Below, in pieces: positions 1 to 9,995 of a stretch of DNA of 64,000 bases. Both the position numbers and the translations under genes were made by a program. Each line of letters opens with the position of its first letter. Position 1 is the first letter of the stretch. A model generated the notes under the pieces. The model saw nothing but the letters and a program-made list of their open reading frames with translations, searched no databases and was not told where the DNA came from. Source of the DNA: Coccinella septempunctata (Eukaryota; Arthropoda; Insecta; Coleoptera; Coccinellidae); assembly GCF_907165205.1 (NCBI RefSeq), contig NC_058198.1, forward strand, positions 14,547,001 to 14,611,000. The letters run 5' to 3'.

Positions 1-752
1 AAGTGAATATTCTTGAAGAATTTTGTTGGCATAACATAATATATGGTTTATATCGGTTCTCAGCTGAGTATTGAAAACAGAATCTACTCTAATATTCAAG
101 TGATAAATTTGAGATTGCTACCTTTTGTTGTCTTGATGTGTACTACTCCTCACTACAGATTTATATAATTTTGAAGATTACGGTAAACCAACTAACATAG
201 CTGCTTTCAATAAACCATGATAAACAAAAGTAGGTACAATTTTTTTGATCAGTGATTTCTTTTGAAATTCATTGATTTCGACTTGTATTTTATTGCATAT
301 AATTCAGAGAACTCATATTTAATATAGATTTGAAGAAAGGTATTTTGAAAATCATCAGAAAAACCACGATGACACATAACCTAAAATAAAATGAATGCTG
401 TTCATTTTAAATTGACGCTTGCATCCCCACCCCTTATTGACACCCCGTTACACTAACCTTTGCTAAAACTCATACATATGCTATATTGTTTGATAACTAA
501 AAATGTATTGCTGACATTCAAAAGAATATATATATTGACACCCGCTGCAATCGCAGCGACACCTATCCTACGTTTCCCGTTTTCGAGGACACATTTTTAG
601 TACGTCGATCTTTCTCCTTCTCTCTACTCTCCATATAATTAAGTTTCAATGACAGATTTATTCGATGAATAACACTATCTGAAAGTGAAAAGACTGCATT
701 TTTACTAATCTTACGAATAAGACTTAATAAATGCGAATAAATTTAGTTATTC
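1..752. other. AT-rich stretch, no recognisable gene
   Basis: No long open frame, RNA gene or clear repeat boundary was seen. The copia remnant starting near 753 has no recognisable 5' LTR here, so its 5' part is lost or too diverged to see. Upstream exons of the DUF4806 gene at 2816 could lie here, but I could not identify any. Confidence 0.5.
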
Positions 753-2446
753 GCACGTGAAAGTACCGGGCCTTAAAGAACAGTTATTGATTGGAATACC
801 GGAAAATTTAGAAGAAGATTTCATGCACGGGCGTAGCCAGGGGGGGGGGTTTTGGGGGTTCAAACCCCCCCGAAATAATAAAGTTACATAATATTAGTTT
901 CAAAAAGTCACAATTTATATGTCAAAATCAGAATAATTTCATTTCAAAACCCCCCTCGAAACTCAACCCTGGCTACGCCTATGATTTCATGAAATGTCGC
1001 ACTTGTATAGAAAATAAAATGCATAATATTCCATTTGAAAATAAGAGAAAAAAAGCGAAAGAATTGTTAGAGATAGTACATACAGATGTTTGTGGACCAT
1101 TTAAAACGACAGGTTTTAGGGGAGAGAAATATTTCATATCGTTTATGGATGATTACAGTAAGTTGGCTAAAGTTTATATAATGAAAAATAAGACGGAAGT
1201 ATTTGATTGTCTTGTTCAATATGTGAATGAAACGGAAAATTTAACAGGTAAAAAAGTTAAATTCCTGAGATGTGACAATGGTAAAGAATATTTAAATAGT
1301 AAAATTTTCAACTTTTCTAAAGAAAAAGGTTTTGTGATTAACAACTGTCCGGCGTATGTTCATGAGTTAAATGGAACTCCGAAACGGTTTAATCGAACGA
1401 TTATGAACATATCACGGTGTTTACTTGCTGAAGCTAAAGTGGATAAAATGTATTGGCCGGAAATAGTGTGTACAGCGACTTATTTGAAAAATCGGACGTT
1501 AGCGAATACTGAAGAAATAAAAACCCCGTACGAGATATTTTTTGGTAAAAAACCAGATGTGACAAATTTACGTTTATACGGAAGTAAAGTTTTTGTTAGA
1601 ATACCGGAACAAAAGATCTAAAGTTGGAATTTTGATAGGTTATAGTGATGTCGGATATAGAGTTTTAATTGATAAATAAGATTTAAGTAGCTACACATGT
1701 CGATGTGGTTGAAATCGGAATATGAATTAGTAAACAGTAAATTATATAATACACCAATGGAAATAAACTTAAAAGTAGATAAAGCCAAATATTGTGAGAC
1801 AGATCTGAATTATAGAAATCTAATTGGAGCCCTTTTGTATATAAGCTCATCTACTAGACCAGATGTTAGTTTCAATATTTATTATTTGAGTAGATTTCAA
1901 AATTGTTATGACAAAACACACTACAAGTATGCTTTGAGGATCCTAAGATATTTGTACTTAACGAATAATTTAAAATTAACATATAGAAGTAGCGATAAGA
2001 ATGATATTATTGATTGTTACGTTGATGCCGACTGGGCAGGTGATCATTTAGATAGAAAATCCACAACAGGTTATGTGATAAGATTGTTTGGTAATATAGT
2101 GTATTGGAAATCAAGAAAACAAAAATCTGTAACTAAAGCTTCAACTTTTGCAGAATATGTAGCTTTATCAGACGCTGTAAGCGAAATAATATTTGATGTT
2201 GAAATTAAAAATCCAATAAAACTTTATGAAGATAATTTAGGTGCAGTAGGCATAGCAAAACATGGAAATTTGACGAAAAATTCCATACACATTGAAGTGC
2301 ATTGTCACTATGTTCAAGATTATATAAAAAATGATGTTATTGACGTTGTAAAAGTAGATTCGAATAGAAATATTGCAGATATGTCTACGAAAGCTTTATG
2401 TAAGGATAAATTTGAATATTTCAGAAATTTGTTAAATTTAGAATAA
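753..2446 (+). pseudogene. Copia-type retrotransposon pol remnant (copia-1)
   Basis: Ty1/copia polyprotein pieces in order. A GAG-pre-integrase segment (753-1020, with a CRTC motif) is split by a MITE and resumes at 989. The integrase core (989-1621) has HTDVCGP and RCDNGKEY, but the position of the third catalytic acid reads NGTPKRFNRT, so the glutamate is lysine. After 1621 the frame breaks near 1622-1680 and most of the reverse transcriptase is missing. The remnant resumes at 1697 with the C-terminal RT/RNase H part (SSTRPDVSF, YVDADWAGD, DRKSTTGY, EDNLGAVGIA). The internal deletion, frame break and lost catalytic residue make it non-functional. The polyprotein would have supplied integrase and reverse transcriptase for copying through RNA. 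Confidence 0.9.
826..983. mobile_element. 158-bp hAT-like MITE, copy 1
   Basis: Short non-coding element with terminal inverted repeats (cacgggcgtagccagg at the left, its near-complement ending ctacgcctatg at the right) and G-rich/C-rich subterminal tracts. The flanks are an 8-bp direct repeat, atttcatg, at 818-825 and 984-991. It interrupts the copia-1 frame between the residues EDFM and KCRTC, so it is younger than that element. A second copy of identical length lies inverted at 23759-23916. An 8-bp duplication fits hAT-type mobilisation (family knowledge). Confidence 0.85.
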
Positions 2447-2478
2447 GATTATTGTTTGAATATAAATGTAAGGAGGCG

Positions 2479-2755
2479 TGTTGAGTACTAGATTTAATTG
2501 TACATTTACATTCAATAGTGTTCATGCGTATATGAAAGAAGTGAAGTGCGCGTGTGCACGAGAGCGTACCCAACGCCAAGCCCAAAAAGAACCGAAGAAG
2601 GAAAGTTCCAGAAGTTGAGAGTCAGTCGTCATGAGACACAGCCGTATGATAGTCGCTAAGAGTTGGACGTAAGAACAGTTGTATATCATAGTTTAATTAA
2701 AGTTATGAACCAACAGAAGTTAGTATACATCTGATTGATCCCCCTCATCTTTACA
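2479..2755 (+). repeat. Probable 3' LTR of copia-1
   Basis: The copia-1 frame stops at 2446. A purine run (aaggagg, about 2470-2476) then precedes a sequence beginning TGTTGAG, as expected for a polypurine tract and LTR start. The right boundary is set at a CA (…ctttaca) near 2755, giving 277 bp. No matching 5' LTR exists in the window, so the right end is a guess. Confidence 0.45.
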
Positions 2756-2815
2756 ATAATCTTTATGATAAGGAGTAGGGCAGTTATTTCTTCATTGAAG
2801 TTTATGCATTTTCAG

Positions 2816-3748
2816 AAAAGACAGACCTTGGTGATATAGATCTGAGATCTCTCCTTGATTCCATAATTAGGACTCAAGTTAAGCATTCCATTTCTTTAGA
2901 AGAAATAAAACAAATGCTGGTGAAGGAAAAACAGACTGTTGAGACAAATGAGGTCGAGATGGTGTGCGATTTTGATCTCCCCTGTGATTCCTTGGACTCC
3001 TTGGAGAGTCTGGAGTCTTATGTTCACACCCACCGCTCACAGTTTGTAAGAAATATTCTATGAAAATGAGCTATGATGAATAATAATTTTATTTATATTT
3101 CAGGTTAAGTTTCTCCAAAAGATTGGAGGGAATGATGAGAGAGACCACACCTGTAGATGTCTCAAATCTATATTCACCAATAGTTTGGGTGAGATCTGTT
3201 CTTGGACAGGCCAGAAGTCGTATTACTCTATCTGTAATTTGAAAATCATGGAATTCATGTTCGGTAAGTAACAATAGGAAAAATTGTCATATATCCAGCT
3301 CATTGATTTTTCTTGTCTAATGGCTGAAATTTAATAGGTCAACGAAGTCCTAATCTTCCCATAGAGAACATCTCTTCTTCAGTAAATATGTTCAATATGC
3401 AAATTGACCCCGAAAAAGTGTAACAACCACATAGGTTCTTGTTTTTGAAAACTTCTTGAATGTTGTTCCATCTTTGAATACCAGTACCAATCAACCTGTT
3501 CAGGAGCGATATGCAACTCAAATCTTCCAGATCTTTTCATGCAGCCATTTTCTGTTATTTCAATAGAAAAGAATCATATAGTAATCATAATATATTGTCT
3601 GACATTTTATTTGAGTTATCTTTATTTTTCAGATGTGGTCCATAAAAAATCTTCAATAACGAGGAAGGATTTTGAATTCTACACCAAAGAATGGTTCAGG
3701 CACAGTAGGCAGTGGAGAGAGAGGGATGACAAAAAAAAAGGAAAATAA
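2816..3748 (+). CDS. DUF4806-domain protein, last three exons
   Basis: Three exons join in one open frame through consensus splice sites: 2816-3045, 3104-3263 and 3633-3748. The acceptors are ttcag, tttcag and ttcag; the donors are gtaag and gtaagt; the phases agree (phase 0, then a split GAT codon). The product starts mid-protein with KTDLGDIDLRSLL and ends …RDDKKKGK before TAA. Exon 2 carries VKFLQKIGGNDERD and an SWTGQKS motif, which match the DUF4806 domain as I know it. The function of this insect-expanded family is unknown. Upstream exons are not visible, and the copia-1 LTR ends about 60 bp before the first exon, so the gene may be truncated or have a copia insertion in an intron. The intact phase argues against long decay. 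Confidence 0.7.
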
Positions 3749-3885
3749 TTCTTTCCAGTTTGTTTTGTCTCTTCATTACATATAATGTTGTTCTTTGTTT
3801 GTTTATTTTCTGTAAATATTTCTTAATATATTATGATCTGTTTGTTGTTTTTTTTTTCATATATTTTTTTTCATTATATTATAAT

Positions 3886-3958
3886 CTGTGAAGGCTGAAG
3901 GACTTTGATTGATGGCCATTAATAAAGGGCAGTCATTATTATTATTATTATTTTTATA
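3886..3958 (+). repeat. Retroposon-like 3' tail with (TTA)n
   Basis: A short block ends in aataaagggcagtc followed by TTA repeats, which looks like a LINE or SINE 3' terminus with a microsatellite tail. It could instead be the polyadenylation region of the DUF4806 gene ending 140 bp upstream. The surrounding 3749-4140 is T-rich and otherwise featureless. Confidence 0.35.
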
Positions 3959-4140
3959 ATCTGTTTGTTTTTTCTTTTTATTATGTGATATTTCTTTTTT
4001 TGTTTATTTTCCTTTTTCATACATTTGATAATTATAAGTTTCTCATTTTTTTATGTTGAATGTGATATACCTTTCTTTTGTACCTGTTCAATTGTGATAA
4101 TGAAATATTTTCATGCATGTATATAGTATTTTTTATTTCA

Positions 4141-5589
4141 TTTGAAAACTAAGTAGTTCATTTAAAATAGACTGTAGCGTCTTTAAACGTTCGAATAAAT
4201 GAAAAAGGCTTCACAAAAGAAGTTCATAAAATGTCTTACATAAAGCGATTTGATGTGCACAAAACGCTTTGGAAATGTTTTATTTACAGCGATTTAATGT
4301 GCGCATAACGTTTTGGAATTGTTCTTTTGTGTCCATGAAAAGGCTATCAAAAAAACTTCAGAGGAGTTCCTTTTGAGACATCCCAGGAACATCCTCATAA
4401 TAGCCGCGTGCGGCGGACATCGGCTGTTCTATAAAAGTTCTATTCATGTATTAACAGAACATCGCAGTGGATGTTCAATGTCTCGAAATCTCTTACTTTC
4501 AACATCTCTGACATGTTTTTGTGCTCGCTGGGAACGGTGGGTGGAAAATGTCCGTGACCGTGTGTATTACCTAAAATGTATACAATAAGTCGAAAATATT
4601 TCGAGAAATTTCATGTACCTGGTGCCAAATCATTCGAACAAAATAAAGTGACGTACGCAATATTCAGAAAAGGCGTACAAGCTGGAGGTTTGATCATAAT
4701 CGATCTCAAATGGATAAAAACCTTCGGCACACAGCCCTCCTTATTTGATAAAATTATTCGCATACATGATAATAATCGTGGTCTCGTGGAATGAGAGATA
4801 TAGCCTACAATATGCAGACAAACGGTTAAATAAAAGGTTGTGCAAACAACTTGGATTTGTCACTGTGGAAATACAAACAAACATTCGGTTCAAATACAAT
4901 ACCAGATTGTGGTCACTTATATATACAGGTATGGCAAATGATCTTGAAATAATACGATATACAATGCATTGGAAAGGGAGCGCTAATCGGCCTATCGATC
5001 AGTGCAATACGTATACTATATATAATGATGCGATTATATTAGTATTCGACTAGACCAACATGCCCCAATTTGAAGGTTATACTACGGAAGGCGCACTTAT
5101 TAGTGAAGAAAATCTAGGACATTGCTTCTTCCATTGCAATTTATTATTTATTGGTGGCATATATAGTTATTCTGTATGCTCTATGTTGAAATTCACCATG
5201 AGTTAAAAATTGTGGGCATGTTCATGCAGGATATTTTTGGCGTAACCTACTTTTTTACCAGAATGAATATTAATGAATATCCATTAATAAGAAACATAAA
5301 CCTTACAGAAAAACATTGAAGCCAATAATTTCCGATCTGATAATGATTACTTTTGATCCTTTTCGCCATAACTGGGTCGAAAATAAATTAATTATATGAA
5401 TATAAAAAAGAAAAAATAGAAACAACTTATCGCCTTGACCAGAGTTCAAATAGTGCAACCTCTGCCTAAAAGTAGCCAATCTTTCATCTTTGAGTAGATA
5501 GGGTATTATAATATTAGCATACATTTGGATTATCTTCACTCTCAATTCATTTGTAGCTTGGTCGTCTTCGTGTCCATTAGCATTTAATA
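4141..5589. other. No recognisable gene
   Basis: Only short overlapping open frames with no family resemblance occur here. A two-copy imperfect tandem duplication is visible at about 4237-4325 (agcgatttgatgtgcac… and agcgatttaatgtgcgc…). I see no domain, tRNA or element boundary in the rest. Confidence 0.5.
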
Positions 5590-5594
5590 TCCAA

Positions 5595-6225
5595 AAAACT
5601 CATGGAAGATGAATGAGCTGATCTTTTTTTTCAGAGAAATTGTGCCACTTCACGTACATTATGGCTTGGTCAACCATCCTGTTGAAACCAACAGTCATCA
5701 AAATTAATTGGAAATTGCCAAACTATCGGAATAATTTGATTTTGCAAAAGCCTCAGATATTGGTCAGCGCTCAGGTTTCCACCGATTCCTTTAAATCCCT
5801 GTCGGTATATTGTGTATATCGAGTAGACACAGGAATACTTAGAATTGTTTTTCCGAGACCAATATGAAACTGCTGATGGATTGCGATTTCTATCGCGCGA
5901 AAACGATGGTTCATTAGTAAGGCATTTTTCAGAAAGAAACTATTTTGTTCCTGGCCTTACATCGTCGTTTCACGAAGTTCCATCAGTCTTACGTTGTCTC
6001 CGGAAAAAATTGAATATTCGTTTTTACTTTGGAACAATGGTAACTGTAGCTTTTCAAAATATTCCATACAGTTTTAGCATTTATGTCAACATGTTCAGCA
6101 ATTGCATTTACTCTAACGAGATTCGCAGGTTTCAAGGGCAACACAATTTCTCTTTTTAGACGATTTTCACTGAAGTCCTTTAAGGGCTTATGTCGAACTA
6201 TATGTTTATTGAAAATCACCTACTA
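5595..6225 (-). pseudogene. Mariner/Tc1-like transposase relic
   Basis: Read on the minus strand. A helix-turn-helix segment (NAIAEHVDINAKTVWNILK) is followed by a part resembling the mariner linker, then by GGNLSADQYLRLLQNQIIP and WFQQDGxPSHNVREVAQFL. The last block is the region of the second catalytic aspartate in IS630/Tc1/mariner transposases. Several in-frame stops and frame breaks lie between the blocks, and the first catalytic aspartate was not found. A further minus-strand fragment at 6572-6802 might be its N-terminal part. Terminal inverted repeats were not located. A dead element. Confidence 0.65.
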
Positions 6226-7029
6226 AACCACAGCCTTCTTAAACTAAATAAGATAAAGACGACTGTGACTAAACTGATATTTGAGTACCTAGTTCTAACT
6301 GGACGAGTCGATAACGAAGCTCAAACAAATTTCACTCATTGATTTTGGTTGTTCATCGACATTTTTTTGTTTTCGACAGATATTCGTACACATCCGCAGT
6401 TCCCAATTTTTGCAATAATTTAAGAAGTACTGGAAGTTGCACGCCTATCTCCTGATGAAAAAATTAATGAATTTATCGTCTCTCGAATTGAGTGACCATC
6501 AAAATAAAACTTGAATATTTACTTCTACATAATGTTGGATTTCGAAGAAATTATTTCATTTTGAAGCATTATTATCTCTCCGTCGCGAAGGTTGGAAAAA
6601 AGTCCATCGGTCTAGTTGAATAGTTGAGAATTTGTCGCTTAAATCTTGCACTGATCGATTGGTCGGTTAACACTGTCTTTCTTAGAATTCCCATCCTTTT
6701 CCTGATTCTGAAAATACGTTTTCTCGCTGTAGTTTTTGAACTATCATGGTATAATGTCACTCTAAAAATACCAGCTGCTTGGGACTTTTTGACGGAAATC
6801 AATTAGTCCGAACATTCTCAATACGGTAGTTTCTATTCGTATATAAAGTAAGTGCGAATGCTTTCAAGATAATGATGTTCTGATACTCCTTAAGCTGAAC
6901 ACAGAAAGAAGAGTGCAAATATTGAAGACCTAATGAGTTTGATGTGTTATGTGTAGAAGAAAGAGGATCATCTAGCGATCAGTGTAAATTTTGATGATAG
7001 TTTTTAGTGTTTGAAAATTAAATATAGGG
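6226..7029. other. Mostly unassigned; possible mariner N-terminus
   Basis: The minus-strand open stretch at 6572-6802 is basic (TARKRIFRIRKRMGILRKTVLTD region) and lies upstream of the mariner-like relic in the correct order, so it may belong to it, but the similarity is weak. No other feature was seen. Confidence 0.3.
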
Positions 7030-7178
7030 GAAGTTTTTGACGGCATGAAGACAAGAATTGAATTCTGAAACAAGTACCTCCCAGAGCAGGACTCGGCAAT
7101 CAGAGGGTCGCAGGTTTGAATCCTCCTCTGGGAGGTACTTTCTTCAGAATTCAATTTCTGCATGCCGTCAAAAACTTC
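7030..7178. repeat. 149-bp foldback with half tRNA-like centre
   Basis: The left arm 7030-7086 and right arm 7126-7178 are near-perfect inverted repeats of about 53 bp, both containing gaattgaattctga-type sequence. The loop and right arm contain a tRNA-like 3' half, including a B-box-like ggtttgaatcc at about 7112 and then ctctgggaggta. The same tRNA half plus tail occurs on the minus strand at 48486-48600. It therefore looks like an inverted duplication of a tRNA-derived SINE tail. No full tRNA fold is present. Confidence 0.7.
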
Positions 7179-7439
7179 CTTTATAAGTGTAAATTTTGTT
7201 TGAGATGAATTTCCACAGTGATTGCTGTGCCACCTTAGAAAATTTATGTAAACTATGCAAAAATTATTTGCAAAATGTCAATGAAGCTAGATCCCCTACA
7301 TTATATTGGCGTTTTTATTGAATGAGATTGTGGCAATTTCGTAAGTATATTAGTTCGTCTATTTGAAATCAGCAAATTTATTCGTTACAAAAATCGCCGA
7401 TACCTGTAGGTAGGTGTCTCCATAATTGATTTAGTGTTG
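7179..7439. other. No recognisable gene
   Basis: AT-rich spacer between the foldback repeat and copia copy 2A. The 5' part of the copia may continue into it beyond recognition. Confidence 0.4.
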
Positions 7440-9032
7440 TGATTTTTAAATGGAAATACAGTCAATTTTGATGAAAGAGGCTGCAGAATATTAAATAGAA
7501 ATAATATTTTGATTGCAACAGCTGATTTAGTTGATAATGTATACAAATTAAATATAGAGAAGCGGAAACACAAATGTTTATTTGCCTCTGCAGATTTGTG
7601 GCATAGAAGAATGACTCATATAAACTACATGGATTTAGAAAAAATGAACAATGGTATGGTGATTGGTATAAATTGTCGAGAAAAGATTGTAAAAAAAGAT
7701 TGTATAACATGCTATGAAGGTAAGCAATCCAAATTACCTTTCAAACACACAGGGATTAGAGCTGAAGAATTACTTGAAGTAATTCATATGGACTTGTGTG
7801 GACCCATGGAGGTTACTTCTATAGATGGTTCCAAATATTTTCTGCTAATGGAAGATGATTACAGCAGGATGATATTTGTTTATTTCCTGAAAACCAAGGA
7901 TGAAGCTCTGAAACGATTCAAAGAGTTCAAGAATGTAGTGGAAAATCAGCAAAACAAAAGAATCAAGGTGTTACGAACAATAGTTGGAAAAGCAAGATGC
8001 TTACTATTCGATGCAGGTTTGAAGAAAATACTCTGGGCAGAAGCAGTGAATACTGCGGTTTATCTGAGAAACAGAAGTATTGTTTCAGTACCGACACCTT
8101 ACGAAAAATGGACAGGCAGGAAGCCAAACCTGAGCCATGTGAGATTATTTGGATCTACAGCTATGGTACATATCCCAAAAGCAGATGGACGAAAATTTGA
8201 TAAAAAGTCAGAAAAAATGGTTTTAGTGGGGTTATAGCGAAACAGTTAAAGGCTATAGATTGTACAACGAAAACAATAACAAAGTTATCACCAGTAGGGA
8301 TGTTATGATAATGGAAAGTACCGTTAAAAAAAAAGGAAGTACAGGTTAGTCTAGACCTAGAAAATGATCCTGAAAATGTTATAGAAGAATCAACAAATTC
8401 AGTGGGGGAAATTGAAAATCAAGAAGAAACTGATGAAAAACCTATCTCTGGTAGTATAGACGATGCAGCAGAAACAAGTGAAAATGAACCTAGAAGAACA
8501 GGAAGATAACACAAACCAAAGAAATTTGAGGACTATATGACCTTCATGTGCAGTGATGTTAGTGCGGGTAGTGAAGTCATTTCCGATTCTGTGAGTGTTG
8601 GTGAAGCTTTATCAAGACCTGATCAAGAGAAATGGAAAGAAGCAATGAAAGAAGAGATGGAAGCTTTTCGAGAAAATTCTGCATGGGAGCTGGTACAGAA
8701 CACACAACAGGGTACTTTAGTTGATAATAAATGGGTTTTTGAAAGAAAAATTGATAATGACGGAAAATTTTGTTAAAGAGCTAGATTGGTTGCTAGAGGT
8801 TTTAATCAAAAAGAGGGAGTTGATTATGAAGATACTTTTTCTCCTGTAGTTCGGCACTCAACTTTGAGATTATTGATAGTTTTTTCTGTTAAGTATAATT
8901 TAAGTACCATACATTTGGGTGTAAAACAGCATTTCTTAATGGTTTTCTAGACAAAAATGTATTCATGAAACAACCAGAAGGATTTATCGTGCAGGGATGT
9001 GAATACAAAGTTTGTAAATTAAATAAAGCCAT

Positions 9033-9686
9033 CGAATGATCTATATGCAATATCTGAAGCGATGAATCCCCATCTTTTTTTTTTTTGGTGTAGCAGGGGG
9101 AAAATCTGCAAGACAGACGAACAACCCTCACTGAGCTCGAGACCCACTAAAAACCCTACTGCTTCTTGAATTTTGGTTCCGGGCATAAAATCCCCATCAA
9201 CTGTTTGTCTTTCAGATGTTGACTGCAATATCCTCCAATAAGATCAAAATCCAACTGAATACCAACAGTTATGAAACCAGAAGGGGGACCACGAACTACT
9301 GGGTGCCGAAAGCAAGGAAGAGAATTGGCCAGAGATGTTACACTTACCTCGCCCCGCGCATTTACAACTAGACTCCAAGAGAAATAAGAGAGATCCGGAG
9401 TGCAAAGAAAAGAAAATATAAGATCAAAGCGTGGATTTATGAAATGAGGAGACAATATTTCAATTTGTTAATCAATCCTGAGTAAACGAGAGATAGGGGT
9501 ATGCAAGTGTTGTTGTGCTACTCTTTGTTTTGTATATTTGTGTGGACATGCGAATGTTTTGCTTTGTATCATGGAAATTTGTCCAACATATTGGCTGCTG
9601 TGAATTGTTTATTTTTGTTTTTGATTATATATCGCGTACAGGCGCAAGCCTCTGCGATTAATGTTTATGTCAAATTTATGTCAAAT
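9033..9686 (+). mobile_element. 5'-truncated LINE fragment inside copia 2A
   Basis: Inserted within the copia codons for KAIYG. It encodes a LINE C-terminal tail (TNYWVPKARKRIG…, then RQYFNLLINPE and a stop) followed by a T-rich 3' UTR. The protein tail matches the C-terminus common to Jockey/CR1-group elements. Without the 124 bp added by the nested LINE tail and its duplication, the insert is 530 bp, exactly the length of the copy in copia 2B (34921-35450), so one insertion event preceded the duplication of the copia. Confidence 0.8.
9075..9188 (-). mobile_element. LINE-A 3'-tail retroposon, copy in copia 2A
   Basis: On the minus strand this is the 3' end of the LINE-A family: gcccggaaccaaaattcaag, then gtgggtctcgagctcagtg, then ccccctgctacacc and poly(A). 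The flanks carry a 10-bp direct repeat, aatccccatc (9065-9074 and 9189-9198). The same place in copia 2B is empty, which gives a clean before-and-after pair. The insertion is severely 5'-truncated, as is usual for target-primed reverse transcription. Confidence 0.85.
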
Positions 9687-9995
9687 ATATGGGTTGAAAC
9701 AATCATCCCGAGCATGGAACACAAGAATAAATGATTTTTTGTTAAATATAGGTTATGTTAGATCGGATTATGAGCCTTGTTTATATATAAAAAAGGAAAA
9801 TGAGAAGTTAACCTATATAGCATTATATGTAGATGATTTTTTTATTTTTTCAAATAGTGGGGATGAGGTTGAAAGAGTTGAAAAAAAATTGGGTTCCAGT
9901 TTTGACATTGAAGATTTAGGTGAGGCAAAAAATTGTTTAGGTATGGAAATTATCCGAGACAAAGAAAAAGGCATAATAAAATTAAGTCAAAAGAA

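Larger units (their letters stand above)
7440..9995 (+). pseudogene. Copia retrotransposon remnant, copy 2A
   Basis: Copia polyprotein fragments: GAG-pre-integrase (DLWHRRMTHINYMDLEKM and CITCYEGKQ, to about 7740), then the integrase (HMDLCGPMEV, MEDDYSRM). An internal deletion removes the second and third catalytic acids: RIKVLRT runs directly into KARCLLFDAGLKK. After a 1-bp frameshift near 8230 it continues through DRKF…, a stop at 8507, RT start (LSRPDQEKWKEAM), a stop at 8774, and ARLVARGFNQKEGVDYEDTFSPVV. A LINE fragment (9033-9686) interrupts it, followed by YGLKQSSRAWN and LYVDDFFIF. It ends abruptly at 9995, where copy 2B continues but this copy joins unrelated DNA. Copy 2B shares the stops and the LINE. 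Confidence 0.92.

Noticed and set aside
1..752. 5' LTR of copia-1
   Set aside because: No stretch matching the proposed 3' LTR (2479-2755) was found upstream.
4313..5053. Three overlapping plus-strand open frames
   Set aside because: They overlap in different frames, have no domain, no splice signals and no codon pattern like the real genes nearby; treated as chance.
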